Assembly: GCF_029784135.1 (NCBI RefSeq)
Contig: NC_073746.1
Span: forward strand, 35,073,378-35,137,377
Direction: 5' to 3'
DNA: 64,000 nt
Source of the DNA: Toxorhynchites rutilus septentrionalis
Lineage: Eukaryota; Arthropoda; Insecta; Diptera; Culicidae
The notes beneath the pieces are model-generated. The model worked only from the letters and a program-made list of their open reading frames with translations, did not search any database and was not told the origin of the DNA. Below, one piece after another: positions 1 through 11,260 of the stretch. Position numbers and translations under genes: made by a program. Each line of letters starts with the position of its first letter. The first letter of the stretch is position 1.

Positions 1-80
1 TGGACAAAGTTTTAGATCTTATTAAAATATGAACTTTCGTCGAAGTCGTCAATTTTATAGTTCATAAAATATAGAGCATT
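1..80 (+). repeat. Left arm of inverted repeat (dispersed repeat family)
   Basis: The first 80 bases reappear in inverted orientation at 2496-2578, with the core TAGATCTTATTAAAATATGA shared by both arms. A diverged relative of the same stretch lies at about 18740-18790. The arms enclose the DINE-like copy at 866-2489. This may be the edge of one older element into which that copy inserted. The window starts inside the arm, so the true boundary is not visible. Confidence 0.55.
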
Positions 81-865
81 TTGGTATGGAGACCCTTGAA
101 AAAAAAATAATGTTTAAATTCTGATAATGTTACCAAAATGCATAACAATTCATCGCACCTTTCATCAGAACCCCTTGGCAACGATAAACAATACAAGAGA
201 ATCGAACCATTGTTGAGTTCATCATATATTGAGAACCATTGTGAGCAAGTGAACTAAATACGCGGATTCGTAGTTTCAACCAATTTAAATTATTCTATCA
301 TCATCTCATTTCTCAGAGTAAGAATTGGAATTACCTCTATTTTTGTAAAACTGTAAATCCTTGAATTCACGTTGCACTATTTTGTAGGCTCTTGAGGTAA
401 CAGAACGTATTAAACTGAATGCAGAAGAACTTTACTTAGAACACTAAATGTAAGGATGAACTCGTATATTTATATTCATGAATAACACTAATGAAATTAT
501 TTTAGGAATTTTATAATTATCCTGTGAATAAAAACGGAAATTAATTAAATTAGAAACCTGCATGCGATTTTGTTGGCAACATTTGCGACAAATAAAATAG
601 ATATGAATAGCCCATACAATTTCCAACAAGTCACCCATACATCAGAAAATGGACACTTTTACAAGGAAAAATTTTCGAACATCAACTTTTTCATGTTTTT
701 CCTTGAAAAATAACTATTAATGTTTAATTCGTATAATTTGTATGTAGAAATTATTATAATTTACATGATATGCTAACTTTTCTCTATTCAGAAACATGTG
801 CAGAATATGTCAAACACGAGAATTTACACACAAGAATGTAACAAGTAAAACATAATTTTTTTCAG
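81..865. other. AT-rich sequence, nothing identified
   Basis: Low-complexity AT-rich DNA with short stop-rich reading frames only. No domain, RNA gene or clear terminal repeat was seen. Confidence 0.5.
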
Positions 866-2489
866 GGGGATCTCCATACTCCATACTGTCTGTCCGTCTG
901 TCTGTCTGTCTGTCTGATTCTTATGGGCTCGGAAACTACTGAACCGATCAACATGAAAATTGGTATGTAGGAGTTTTTGGGGCCGGGGAAGGTTTTCGTG
1001 ATAGTTTGAGACCCCTCCCCCCCTTTCTAAGGGGGGGCTGCCATACAAATGAAACACAAATTTCTGCATTGCTCGGAAATTAGTCAAGCAAACGAAACCA
1101 AAGTTGGCATGTGAAGGTTTTAGGGTGCGATAAATGTTCCTCCCCCCTCTCTAAAGGGGGGCTACCATACAAATGAAATATAAATTTCTGCATTACTCGG
1201 CAAACGAAACCAAAGTTCACATGTGGACGTTTTAGGGTGCAGTAAATGTTTCTATAGTAGTTAGACACTCCTCCCCCCTCTCTAAGGAGGGGCTGCCATA
1301 CGAATGAAACGCAAATTTCCGCATTACTCGGGAATTAATCAAGCAAACGAAACCAAAGTTAAAATGTGAAGGTTTTAGGGTTTATAAAATGCTTCTATGG
1401 TGGTTAGACACTCCTCCCCCTCCCAAGGAGGGGGGTGGGTGGTCTTCTAAACTTATGAAGCATAAATATCTGCATAGCTCAAGAACTAATCAAGCAAACA
1501 GAACCAATGCTAGCATGTGAAGGTTTTAGGGTGCAATAAATGTTTCTATGGTGGATAATCACTCCTCCCTCCTCTCTAAGGGGAGGCTGCCATAAAAATG
1601 AAACACAAATTTCCGTATAACTCGAAAACTAATCGAGTAAATGGAGCCAAATTCGGCATGTAAAGGTTTTAGGGGGCACGAAATGTTTCTATGGTGAATA
1701 GACACTCCTCCCCTCTCGCTAAGGGGTAGCTGCCATACAAATAAAACACAAACTTCTGTATAACTCGAGAAATAATCAGGCAAATTGAGCCAAATTTGGG
1801 ATGTGAGGGTTTTTGGGTACGAGAAATGTTTCTATGATGGTATGACACCCCTCCTTCCTCTGGAATGTAGAGGAGGTCCCATAAAAATAATACACATATT
1901 TCAACCAAACATATTCCAACCAAATATGACAATTGAAAATTTTCGAAAAAAATGGAAAAGTTCGAAAAATTCTATTCGCATATGTTCTACAATTACATAT
2001 TGACAAGCGTTATTAGTCCATTTGATGTTTGCGCTAACGAAATTGATCTTCGTTCGAAAGTGGAAATGGATTTTTAAACAAGTGATAAAACACACTCCTA
2101 TATCTTCTTCTATCTATATAAAGAAATGGATCACCGAATGTGTTGATAAGAGCAAAACTCTAGTAAGGAATTGTCCGATTTAGGGCTGTCTTTATTCTAT
2201 CATATTTTCTGTATCAAACATTTATTCCATGTAACGGAAAAACATGTTATTTTCAAGTGGTTGAAAAATCTTGAACGAGAATTGTGTCTGAAAATAATCT
2301 GATTTTATAATGACGAGTTTTGGTAGAAGTACTAGGAATTTTATAGTAAAAGGTAATTTTAAAGGGTAGATTAAAAGATCAATTAATGAATATTTTTGCG
2401 ATTGAACCTAGCGTGCGCTTAATAAGAAAACGTGGATGTGACAACGAAAAATAAATTTTTGGCGAGACGAAGTTTTCCGGTTCAGCTAG
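866..2489 (+). mobile_element. Helitron/DINE-like non-autonomous element, copy A
   Basis: Non-coding element with an ordered structure shared by four copies in the window. It has a 5' CTGT-type microsatellite (about 885-917), a conserved block beginning GATTCTTATGGGCTCGG, about six imperfect tandem units of 125-150 bp (about 1020-1880) each carrying a C-run/G-run pair and the phrase CTGCCATACAAATGAAAC, then a 3' module from about 2103. It ends in GTTCAGCTAG followed by T. A CTAG/T 3' end and lack of a target duplication fit a Helitron. The central tandem repeats plus microsatellite recall DINE-1/HINE elements of insects. The family assignment is inference. Other copies are at 18993-21376, 46628-47905 (inverted) and 51418-53049. 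Confidence 0.7.
1020..1880 (+). repeat. Imperfect tandem repeats, unit about 125-150 bp
   Basis: About six units recur, each with a C-rich run, a short spacer CTCTCTAA-like, a G-rich run, then CTGCCATACAAATGAAAC, a CTCGA-like block, TAATCAAGCAAA and GGTTTTAGGGTGCAATAAATGTTTC. The unit number differs between element copies, as expected for unequal exchange within a mobile repeat. Confidence 0.8.
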
Positions 2490-2495
2490 TGCCCT

Positions 2496-2578
2496 ATATT
2501 TCAGAAACTATAAAAGATAGAAAATTAAGATCTTCAACGAATGTTCATATTTTAATAAGATCTAAAACTTTGTCCAAT
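2496..2578 (-). repeat. Right arm of inverted repeat matching 1-80
   Basis: The reverse complement begins TGGACAAAGTTTTAGATCTT, as at the start of the window. It lies immediately outside the 3' end of DINE-like copy A, so copy A sits between the arms. Confidence 0.55.
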
Positions 2579-2629
2579 ACACTATATTGCCACCTTGACT
2601 TTAAACAAAATAAGGATAAGTTGTAATTT

Positions 2630-3060
2630 TTTCCAAGTTGTTGTTAGAAAAACTTTTTCCCTGTTGAAAATTGTGACTGCTATTCATAGAATTTTTTTGA
2701 GAATTTGAAAAAACTACGTTTTTGAGAAAAATCAATTTTATTATTTTTTTTCAGAATATTTTTTTTCAGTGAAATTTTTTTTCAAAAAACAAATTGGTAT
2801 TTTTTTATGAAGATTTAAACAATTTTCTACATTTCATCCTCTGTATCTAATTTTGTAGGTATTTTAGTTTTTGGGTTGGAATATTTTGTAAAAAATCAAG
2901 AAAAAAATTTTGGCCATTTTTAAAAAGTAGTCTTATTATTTTTTGAATATTTCAAGCATGCAAAGTTGTTTAAAAAAACCAAAACATCCACAACGTTTCG
3001 CAGCTTCCTGAGATGTTGCTGCCAACGGTCAGTCGAGTTGGCATGAAATTCGTCAACTCA
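2630..3060 (-). repeat. Diverged repeat shared with 21830-22240
   Basis: A poly-A/T rich block followed by GAGTTGGCATGAAATTCGTC resembles the sequence at 21830-22240 in order and content. In the second copy this continues into a recognisable transposase relic on the minus strand. Here only the part around the D-containing block and the adjacent non-coding portion remains. I infer that both come from the same Tc1/mariner-superfamily transposon. Confidence 0.45.
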
Positions 3061-5456
3061 GAATTACTCCAAAAATTTGTGGAAAATAATATTATGAATA
3101 TTCGTTAGAACACACGACATTTTCTCTCGCTTTGTTTGACAGATGTATGTGGATCACAATTTATTTAACATCATTCGCACAGGTAAAACTTCCTTTAGTT
3201 TGAAGTTTGAACTCTTTAAAACTTTAACATTCCTCATTAACATTTAGAACATTAATGGATTAACATATTAATCACCTTTTTTTCGCTCTATCTCTCTCGC
3301 TCTGAAACAAGCGAAACAAGCCTTCCACGTTATCCATCATCTAAACGCAAGGATGCTTGAAGCTCTCGCCAACGATGATTTACGGCTGCAATCTAATGAA
3401 ATCCAGTCGGGAAAACCTCGAGCTTCCGCATTATGTACTTCGCTGCGAGCCGCTGATCCGTTACTTTCGTATATTTTTTTTCTGTTGCTCAGGAAGATAA
3501 AAAATCCGCTGTCATAAATCTGCAAGTAAGCAGCTTAGAACCGTAATTTTGATGTATGTTTTTCGTCAGAAACAAAGCGCTACCGCGGTGGCCAACCGCT
3601 TTTAAGTGGATTAATTTCGTACCGTTTCTGGTCGAATTTGTTAAAATCTCAATCTACAATACGACCATGTTTCGGTTCCATTAGCAGTGCCAGATCTGCG
3701 ACAGTCAAAGACCACAATCGCTGCCCTTCTTATGGCTCACTCACAGTTAGGCGTGAATATTTTTCGGAGTGATTGCTTCATTTATGTCTCGCTGTGGTAG
3801 CTAAAAATTCGCAATACAATTTTTCGTCGCCTCTGCTGTGAGATTCACGGGTTTACCCTTTTTTCCCCGAGATATCTCTACTGCATCCATCCGGTTTTAT
3901 GTGCCTAATAAAAGACACGATACCTTTTTTTTTCGTCTCTCGCCTGCGTTAGCGAAGGTACGATGGATGAAACGATGTAAAAAATCTAGCCAAGAATCCG
4001 AGAGATATTCGCATGATTTGCAAATTGAACGAAGTAATATAATTTTCTGCAGAAATGATGCCATCTCGGAAACCCTCATAAATCTTTCCGGTCGGAATTT
4101 ACTAACGATACCCATCGGAATTAAAGTTTCGCACTGCCAGGGGCTTTAAATTTGATTTCACATTAGGTGGAGGCAAAAGTTTGTTTATAGAATTTTTGTT
4201 TCACGAAATTCTCTCATCAAGTAAAAGTACAAGGTTCATTCTGCGATGGAAGCTCTGGTAGCGTTTCAGAAGGTATCGTTCTAGTTGACCGTGAAGGTTA
4301 CCCATTTCTCAACCCGACACCAACAATAAATTCTCGGGGAAAACTCAATAAAATCCACAGAAGAAAAACGCAATGTCTGCGTGTTTCGTGTAATGATTTA
4401 CAAATGTACCAAATGTCGTTTCCGAGACAAGGCAAAAGCTGGCCCAGGACACCGCCAATCACGTGTGAAACAACAAAAGCGAACAAGGTCGGACTGGGGC
4501 GGTTTTGTTAATGGAAATACTATTTTAATAAATGTTGATAAGCAATTTCCTTCCGAGGCTCGGGAATTGGACCGTGGTAATTCCGGACTAATCTATCAAA
4601 AAACTACCAGACCTCGCTGGTGGTGTTCGAGCAGAAAAAAACGTCTCATTTTTATTTCGATTTCCACACCGAAAGTTGACATCTGCACGGAGACGGGGGA
4701 GTGTAGTTCCGTACCTTCAAGGAAGATTATTAATCATTTAGCAGGAACACATAGGCTGAAAGCACAGCCCAGTGCTATCAACACTGACCTGACCGACCTT
4801 CTGTTTTCATCCATTATTTATGGGAATTCGTTTTTGAATTCAGTTCATAGTTGGTTCTTGCGTTTCAGGATTCAAGGCGTGGGTGAAGTTTTGGTATAGT
4901 GTCCCGTTTGGTTTGGTCACCCATCATTTATCAATTAGCGTCGGCGGTCAACACCGGCGTTGGCCGTAGAACCGGCACCGAAAGTGGACGACTTCCTTTG
5001 TTTCATTAGCTAACAAGCAAATGCGTCATAACATCGACTCTAAACGAAAAATGTGTATTCGATTTTAGTAACACTTCAGAGGGCACAAAAATTAACAATA
5101 ACATTAAAAAATAAATTAAATTTAACATAATTATATTGTTGCAACAAACATTACAACATTTTATTGCCAAAAATTCTGAAAGCCATGAGATTTGGAAAAT
5201 ATCAATAGAGAAGGAAACTTCAACACTTACCAACCACTTTTTATCAAAGCATTAACAAAGTCACATTTTTTAGCATTACCGATGTAACTCATGATTTGAA
5301 TATTTTGAATTAAATGAACAACCTTACCAAATATTCTAGCAGTGATGATCTGTTCGAAGGACCTGGCCGGGTACAGGAGTAAAAAGCGCCCCAAAACAAA
5401 TCACTAGCTGTATGGCAAATATTGTAGAGGATATCAAAAATGATTTTTGTTTGTTT
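3061..5456. other. Low-copy, gene-free stretch
   Basis: More GC-balanced sequence than the surrounding repeats, with no terminal repeats and no similarity to other parts of the window. The longest reading frame (about 170 codons at 4381-4899, plus strand) has no domain, no membrane or signal features and no obvious splice context, so I do not call a gene. It could be host intergenic or intronic DNA. Confidence 0.4.
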
Positions 5457-5468
5457 AATGTAGGATCT
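5457..5468. repeat. SINE target-site duplication, left copy
   Basis: AATGTAGGATCT, repeated exactly at 5973-5984, flanks the SINE and proves target-primed insertion. Confidence 0.9.
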
Positions 5469-5972
5469 GGGGGTCTTCGTAGCCACTTGGTTGCGCATTC
5501 GCTTACCAAGCGATCGATCGTGAGTTCAAACTCAGGGCCCTCAATTGACCATCTTTGTGTTGTTATAGAATAACTACGTCCACGCAACCATCATCAGCGA
5601 TGGAAATCGATCCACGGTCGAAATAAGATCGATTCATTCATACAACTGCTCTGCTCTGCAAGAAACATCGGGCTGCTGTTCTATAAATAACTCAACAATG
5701 ATCAATATCAACTGTCTCCGCTGTCCAGTCTGCTGAACAATGGATGAACAGAAAGAATACCCTTACGCCTAAATGGCTACTACTGTGTAATTTACCATAA
5801 TGTAATGGAACAGAAAACTTAACGCCTAAATGGCTACTACTAACTATTGTGTAATTTACAATTTATAGAAACATAAACATATGTACATGTACACGATTAA
5901 AAACCCGGCTCTGTTACAGCTAAAATGCTAATGAGCCTAACAAATAAATAAAAGAGATAAAAAAAAATAAAA
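5469..5972 (+). mobile_element. Feilai-like tRNA-derived SINE
   Basis: About 504 bp bounded by perfect 12-bp direct repeats. The head is tRNA-like: an A-box-like TAGCCACTTGGTT at about 5480-5492 and a B-box-like GAGTTCAAACTC at about 5522-5533 form an internal RNA polymerase III promoter. The body has a near-duplicate block with CGCCTAAATGGCTACTACT at about 5766 and 5822. The 3' end is A-rich with AAATAAATAAAA. SINEs encode no protein and use LINE reverse transcriptase, here possibly from elements such as those at 24-30 and 40-45 kb. I recognise the body as Feilai-like, a SINE described from Aedes mosquitoes. Confidence 0.88.
5480..5533 (+). promoter_or_regulatory. Pol III A and B boxes of the SINE
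   Basis: The A-box-like TAGCCACTTGGTT and B-box-like GAGTTCAAACTC are about 30 bp apart, the arrangement of type 2 RNA polymerase III promoters in tRNAs and tRNA-derived SINEs. B-box substitutions relative to GGTTCRANTCC may lower its strength. Confidence 0.7.
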
Positions 5973-5984
5973 AATGTAGGATCT
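5973..5984. repeat. SINE target-site duplication, right copy
   Basis: Exact copy of 5457-5468, immediately after the A-rich tail. Confidence 0.9.
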
Positions 5985-6102
5985 ATAGTGAAAAACGTAC
6001 TTTTTCGTTTATTTTACGCCATCCTAAAAAAAAATGAATCTGCATCTTACTACGGTGTATCAAGAAAAATTATCCAAAAAAATTTCATCAAAAAATTAAG
6101 TA

Positions 6103-6557
6103 GGGGAGAGGGAGGCAAGTTGGCTTATAAGTTATAACCATTTGGAATAAAAAACCAAATATTAACATAATGTTGCAGTTCGTCAACTTGCCCCCAAGCG
6201 ACTTTTTCATTGAAAAAATTTAGCTGAAAAAAATTCTTGATTGAAACTCGCCGGAAACAAACAGATTATGTACAATAGAGTATTTTTATCATGTATAAAA
6301 TTATTCAGAAATTTTAACTTTTCTCATAAAGTGGATAATGAAATTTGAAAAAACGGAAAAAAATAACAAAATCACGATTTTTTTTTATTTTTCTTTTTTT
6401 CTGATAACGTTTTTGGCAAAGTTACCGAGTACAAAGTTTGGCCTTGTTATGATGCATCTTCAGTAAAAAGTAGGTGGCGCTACCTTCATTACAACGGGTC
6501 ATTACAAATTACCGTTTCGTCATCTTGCCTCCCTTGCCAACTTGCCTCCCTCTTCCC
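6103..6557. mobile_element. MITE with 21-bp terminal inverted repeats
   Basis: The left end GGGGAGAGGGAGGCAAGTTG and the reverse complement of the right end GGGAAGAGGGAGGCAAGTTG differ at one base over the 21-bp arm. The interior is non-coding and contains further partial copies of the end motif (near 6187 and 6520). No clear target duplication was found, so the superfamily is unknown. Confidence 0.75.
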
Positions 6558-6950
6558 AACAAAAAAAAATATTGAAATTTTGGAAAAAAAAATTTCTATA
6601 CATCCATTGTCACCCTAAAGCCGGGTTCAGACGGTGCGAGTAAGCATACGAGTCGGTCTAGTCAGTTACTGCAGTACAGCTACTCACACCGTGTGAACAC
6701 ATCATGCCAGTTAGTGTCATGTGTGATTCGGCGTGCGAGCTACTTCAAATTTTTTTGAATTTACTCGCACTCGCATCCCTCAAAACGTCAAAAACAGAAT
6801 TTAGCGCTCGAATCAGGGATGCCAAATCTTTACATTGTCTTTACATGTCTCTATTTTTAAGATATTTGAAAATATGCGAAGATTATTATAGACTTGAAAA
6901 TTATTGAAAAAACAAATAAAACCCTCATAGTTTCTAAGCGGAATCGTTGT

Positions 6951-7640
6951 TATTAAACGGTTTTATTTAGCTTGCCCTGTAATCTGTTTGTATGTTTGTA
7001 ACATGTCCCACATTAGTAGAAATTTGACCCCCTTCTTGTTGACCGATTGATCTGAAATTTGGAACACACCTTTATCTCTGTAGTCATTACAAAACTGCGT
7101 ATTTCATTATCTTGTAAATCCAAGATAGAGGCCGCTACAAAATGGCGGATCCCTTTCTTCCTCAAAACCTCATCAATGTGGGTTTTCCAAAACCCCATCA
7201 ATATGGGTATCAAATGAAAGGGCTTGAATAGTAGATCACAGTAGATCATGAAAAATTAAAATCCAAGATGGCCGCAATCACAAAATAGCAATATACTTTA
7301 TTAAACGGTTTTATTTAGCTTGAACTGTTCGTATGTATGTATGTATGTCTGTAGGATTGTCCCACAGTAATAGAAATTTGACCAATAGGAACTGACCGGA
7401 TAGGAACTGCTGTCATTTTAAAACTGCTTATCTTGAAAAATCCAATTTGGCCTCCGCTCAAAATCGCTGATTCCATATCATCTCAAAAAAAAAGGTTGAT
7501 TGAGATATGTGTATCAAACCAACGAACTTGACTTGGAGAACACACTATGTATTTTCTGCAATCTACTCAATATCGGTATCAAATGAAATTTTTTGACTGA
7601 TAGAATACAGTACAATGCCTTTATTGTAGAGAAATATTCT
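6951..7640 (+). repeat. Two direct copies of an approximately 348-bp repeat
   Basis: TATTAAACGGTTTTATTTAG begins at 6951 and again at 7299. Both units then share a short GTATGTATGT tract, TGTCCCACA, GAAATTTGACC and, later, TATCAAATGAAA. They have diverged considerably. An inverted partial copy of the start (AAATAAACCGTTTAACTT) occurs at about 7880, suggesting the two formed part of a larger element. Confidence 0.65.
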
Positions 7641-7649
7641 AATGAAACA

Positions 7650-7925
7650 GATAATGTACTAAAAACTAGAAAATAAAATGAGTAAACAAAAACTTTTTAA
7701 ATTATAAAATCCATTCATTTTCATTATCCACAATTAGTGATTTCATCATATGTCCCACTATTTTATTTTAGTCTTATCAATGCCCTAGACTAATGAAGGA
7801 GAGGTGTGATAACTACTAACTGCAACTTGCCTAATTATTTTCTCTAGCTTTTAGTACATTATTATGTTTAATCACAAATAAACCGTTTAACTTAAAAAGT
7901 TTTTTTACTCATTTTATTTTGTTTT
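7650..7925. repeat. Imperfect inverted repeat
   Basis: ATAATGTACTAAAAACTAG with AAATAAAATGAGTAAACAAA on the left is matched in reverse on the right by CTTTTAGTACATTATTATG and TTTACTCATTTTATTTTG. This is probably the end region of a decayed MITE. Confidence 0.5.
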
Positions 7926-9117
7926 GCACGCTGGTGGGGCACGTTTTCTTTTTGAAATAGTTTTCTTGGGATTCTAAATATAAAATCATTATCGGGCACA
8001 ATTTTCATTCGAAATTCACTCACAACTTCCAAAAAAAGTATTGTTCTAAAAAACAGAATACATATTCCATTTAAAAAAGTAGATTTTCATTCATTATTTT
8101 AGTTTTTGATGCGTATTCATTCCTCCTGCAAATCTACTATCATTTTCATTTCACAAATTGGTACACGAAGCTGCTGTCAAGGCGAAATAATTCAAAATTT
8201 GAAAAATCTTTTAGACTGCCATTTGTAGCACTACATACTTTCGGAATTATTTTAGCTATGGATGCTTTCGAGATTCTAAAAAAATATCGACAATAATCTG
8301 AACGATATTCCAGAAGAAAGGTACAACATTTCTAGTTTCACTTATGTAGGTATAGCATCCCTCATGAGTGTATCTTGCGTTGTATTTGTGGAGCAATTAA
8401 ATCCAACAGTTTTTTCACTTTTTCAGGTGTTATTCTCAACACTGCTCTGTACTCTCGGGGATCATCATCGTAGAGTTACTTCAATATTGTATTTGTTGCT
8501 CCTTTTTTTTGCATCCAATTCCTGGACCGAATCCTTTTTTCTTTCTGCTTTTTCCGGATAGTACCTTCAGTTCAAAGAAATTCAGCACAAAGTATTTTTA
8601 AACACGGCCAGTGTGTGTTTAGCGATAAAATTGTGTAATGATAAATTCAACTGAAAATCTAAGACGAAAACTGCCAATAAAGAAGTCGATTTCGGATCAA
8701 TCATCTGACAAATTCGGATCTGATTGCTGTTTCTGACGATTTGATGGACATTTGAAAAACCGCCTGGCATCTCTGGAAAACCTGTGCCGTAGTATCTAGT
8801 TTCTTGCCAGCAGCTCACATTGTGTGAACGGACAAGGCGAGTCAACCATTTGTCAAGCGAGTTCACCGGGTCAGTAGCTGCTCATTGTGAAGCCAGCTAC
8901 TAGCAACGTATAAATGGGCCTTAACATACATATTAGATTGCCAATGAAAATGGCCATCTCGAATTTTCAAAGCGAACTTGATTAAAAATGTTGATTCCTA
9001 CGAAAAACTACCCTATGCAAAATATCAGCTCGATTTCTTCTTCTTTCTTTGTTTTTAAGAGGCTTTAAACTTTGCAGTTCATTCGCCTCTATAGAGAGAT
9101 CGGACTTCATTTACTAG

Positions 9118-9484
9118 TGTCGCACGCAAGTTTGAGTTTTTTGAAAACCGAAAAAATCACCCAAGGGGGGAGTAAAGGAAATTGGGGTTTTATAAAAAAG
9201 TTTTTTGATACCAAATATCTTAAAAATGCATGAAACGTCGAGATTTACGGTTATCTCGAGAAAAAAAATTCGTCAAAAATCTACTTTTCAGACAAAAACG
9301 ACCAGTGCCGAAAAGTCAATTTTTGACAAAAATTTGTTTTCGAGATAACAGTAAATCTCGACGTTTCATGCAATTCTAAGACTTTTGGCATAAAAAAAAA
9401 ACTTTTTTTTTGAAAACCCCGAATTCCCTCCTTGTGTGATTTTTCAATTTTCAGAAAACTCAAATTTTGAAATCTGCGACAGTA
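9118..9484. repeat. Long palindrome, arms about 180 bp
   Basis: The two halves are imperfect reverse complements around a centre near 9301. For example GCATGAAACGTCGAGATTTA on the left pairs with TAAATCTCGACGTTTCATGC on the right, and GGGGTTTT pairs with AAAACCCC. A transcript across this would fold into a long hairpin. Confidence 0.8.
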
Positions 9485-9511
9485 CAGTGGTAGACATTCG
9501 TTTAGTCGCAC
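9485..9511 (+). repeat. Tc1-like left terminal inverted repeat
   Basis: 27-bp terminus beginning CAGTGGTAGACATTCG, directly after target TA at 9483-9484. Its partner is at 12418-12444. Confidence 0.9.
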
Positions 9512-10186
9512 CCTATTTTTTCACAATATTTTTAAAAATAACTCAATTATTTGTACAGTTTTGTTCATAAAAGACTATTATTGTTTGTTTATAAAGTCTA
9601 AATTCACTTTTTGTTTTCTAAGTAATTCAAATACGTGGAATCAGGGTGGACTTTCGTTTAGCCACATCCTAAAATTTCAATAAAAGAAAATTTGTACGAC
9701 AAATTTCGAGGCATCGAGTCAGACAGCTTTTAAAGTGTTGCCATATTGATTAAAGCCCAACACTCCTGAATTACTGCCTTGAGACTGGAAATGTTGTCAA
9801 ATTGTCATCCGTTTGCATAGACCATCTCGGCCAAGATTCTCCATAGGTTCTTTATGGGATTGCAATCGACTGCAAGCAGGTCATTCAAGAAGAGGAATGT
9901 CCTTCTCGTCAAACCATGCCTTCGATTGCTTGGAAACGTGGATCTATGTATTATCCTGCTGAAAAAAACGACATTCTCGGTAGCGTTATTCTCAATATGG
10001 TCAATCAAAACGTCCTCCAGTAATTGAAGATACTTTTCGGAGTTCATTCGGGTGAAAATGAAAAAAAATGGGAAGTTTTCTGTGATAGGAAACGGCTCCC
10101 CACACTGTCAAACTTCCGCCCCCAAAGTTTCGCTTCGGTCTCACGAGATGCCGTTGACTTAAATTGTACCAATAGCAACTGTAACA

Positions 10187-10194
10187 GTCCAGAC
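10187..10194. repeat. 8-bp target-site duplication of hAT-like MITE (left)
   Basis: GTCCAGAC, repeated exactly at 10903-10910. It fits the hAT target consensus nTnnnnAn. Confidence 0.8.
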
Positions 10195-10902
10195 CAGTGT
10201 TGGAAAAAATCATCTTCGCTAAGATCAAATGCATAGATTTTAGGTTGCATCGAAAACCTATATATTCCAAACGAAAATGAAAATGACAGATCCAGGCAAC
10301 CATTGAATATGAGCAAATGAACTTTTGTCCTTCAATATGTTTTGATGTTTATTTTTTCCACCCAGTGTCATTTTCATTTTGATTATCGGAAACGTCAGAA
10401 CTGAATTTCATTTCAGCCAAATGAATATCAGCTGTTGTTAACTTCTAACCTGATGCTGCTGTGTGCGGTTGGGTTTTGCAGTTGCCGGATGCCGTAATCG
10501 GAAATACCTTATGAAATTCCCGATGTCGCAAATGACTTGACGGTAGCTAAAACCACACGTTGTATCCATTCTGCATATGTCGTTGCTACCGTCTCGCCAA
10601 ATAAAATTTATTTACTTAAATTCACGGCCAGAACGAATATCGTTTCGGATGTGATGAATATCAATTTGTTGCTTTTGATATCCAAAGTATAAATAACAGC
10701 GAAGTTATGAACCCCACTCAATGTCGCATTCATTCATTATAGCAAATTTGCTCATGCAACAGCGATATGAACAAAATGAACTCGTTTGTTATTGTCATCA
10801 AAATAATGAGGGGAGTGTGTTTCAAGCTGAAAAAAAGTCATTTACACTGGAACAAAATCATATTCGTTTCTCGTGAATATTTGTTGATATTCTAAGACAC
10901 TG
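10195..10902. mobile_element. hAT-like non-autonomous element nested in the Tc1 transposase
   Basis: 708 bp, beginning CAGTGT and ending ACACTG, with an exact 8-bp duplication GTCCAGAC on each side. An 8-bp duplication of the form nTnnnnAn together with CAGNG-type ends is diagnostic of hAT elements. Only the outermost bases of the ends are clearly inverted. No transposase is encoded. Confidence 0.75.
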
Positions 10903-10920
10903 GTCCAGACCAAAGCGCCT

Positions 10921-11260
10921 CTATATGTACCAGGTGAAACAATCATATGAAATGTACTTTCAGCCATATTGGAATTGCTGTCGGTATTGTTTAGAAACAG
11001 CATCAGAACGCTGCCGGCGGCTCTCTACAAACTGCTACGACGCTTATTCGAACGATGCCTACTATGTTCGGCTTTTGCGAATTTATGTGAAATAGAAGGG
11101 GTGATTTTGTAGTATTTCATTCTCATTTCCACACTCTTGCATGTAAAAAGGCAAAAATAGCGTATCCTAGCAATAACAAAACAAACAACCCCCGCTCCAC
11201 AAACCGTAATCCCCTTTTTATTGAAGTGATGATGTTGCTTCACCTGTTATACATTGATAT
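10921..11260. mobile_element. 340-bp MITE with 8-bp target duplication
   Basis: AAGCGCCT lies at 10913-10920 and at 11261-11268. Subterminal inverted sequence is shared: AGGTGAAACAA on the left and, reversed, AGGTGAAGCAA on the right, offset by a few bases. The interior is non-coding. The 8-bp GC-rich target could fit hAT or P elements. The family is not settled. Confidence 0.65.

Larger units (their letters stand above)
6619..8921. mobile_element. TAA-flanked element, possible PIF/Harbinger derivative
   Basis: The sequence TAA lies at 6616-6618 and again at 8922-8924. The ends are AGCCGGGTTCAGACGGTGCG on the left and, reversed, AGGCCCATTTATACGTTGCT on the right, an imperfect inverted pair. 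Subterminal blocks near both ends carry CACACCGTGTGAAC-like sequence. A 3-bp TWA duplication is characteristic of PIF/Harbinger. No transposase is recognisable inside. The interior is filled with other repeats (6951-7640 and 7650-7925). Confidence 0.45.

Noticed and set aside
1020..1880. CRISPR or satellite array
   Set aside because: Units are 125-150 bp with no unique spacers and recur inside a dispersed mobile element.
4381..4899. 172-codon plus-strand ORF
   Set aside because: No recognisable domain, no splice or regulatory context, and codon content not distinct from flanking sequence. Chance ORF in GC-balanced DNA is likelier.
9281..9511. 76-codon minus-strand ORF
   Set aside because: Lies within the palindrome and runs into the Tc1 terminus. 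Not coding.
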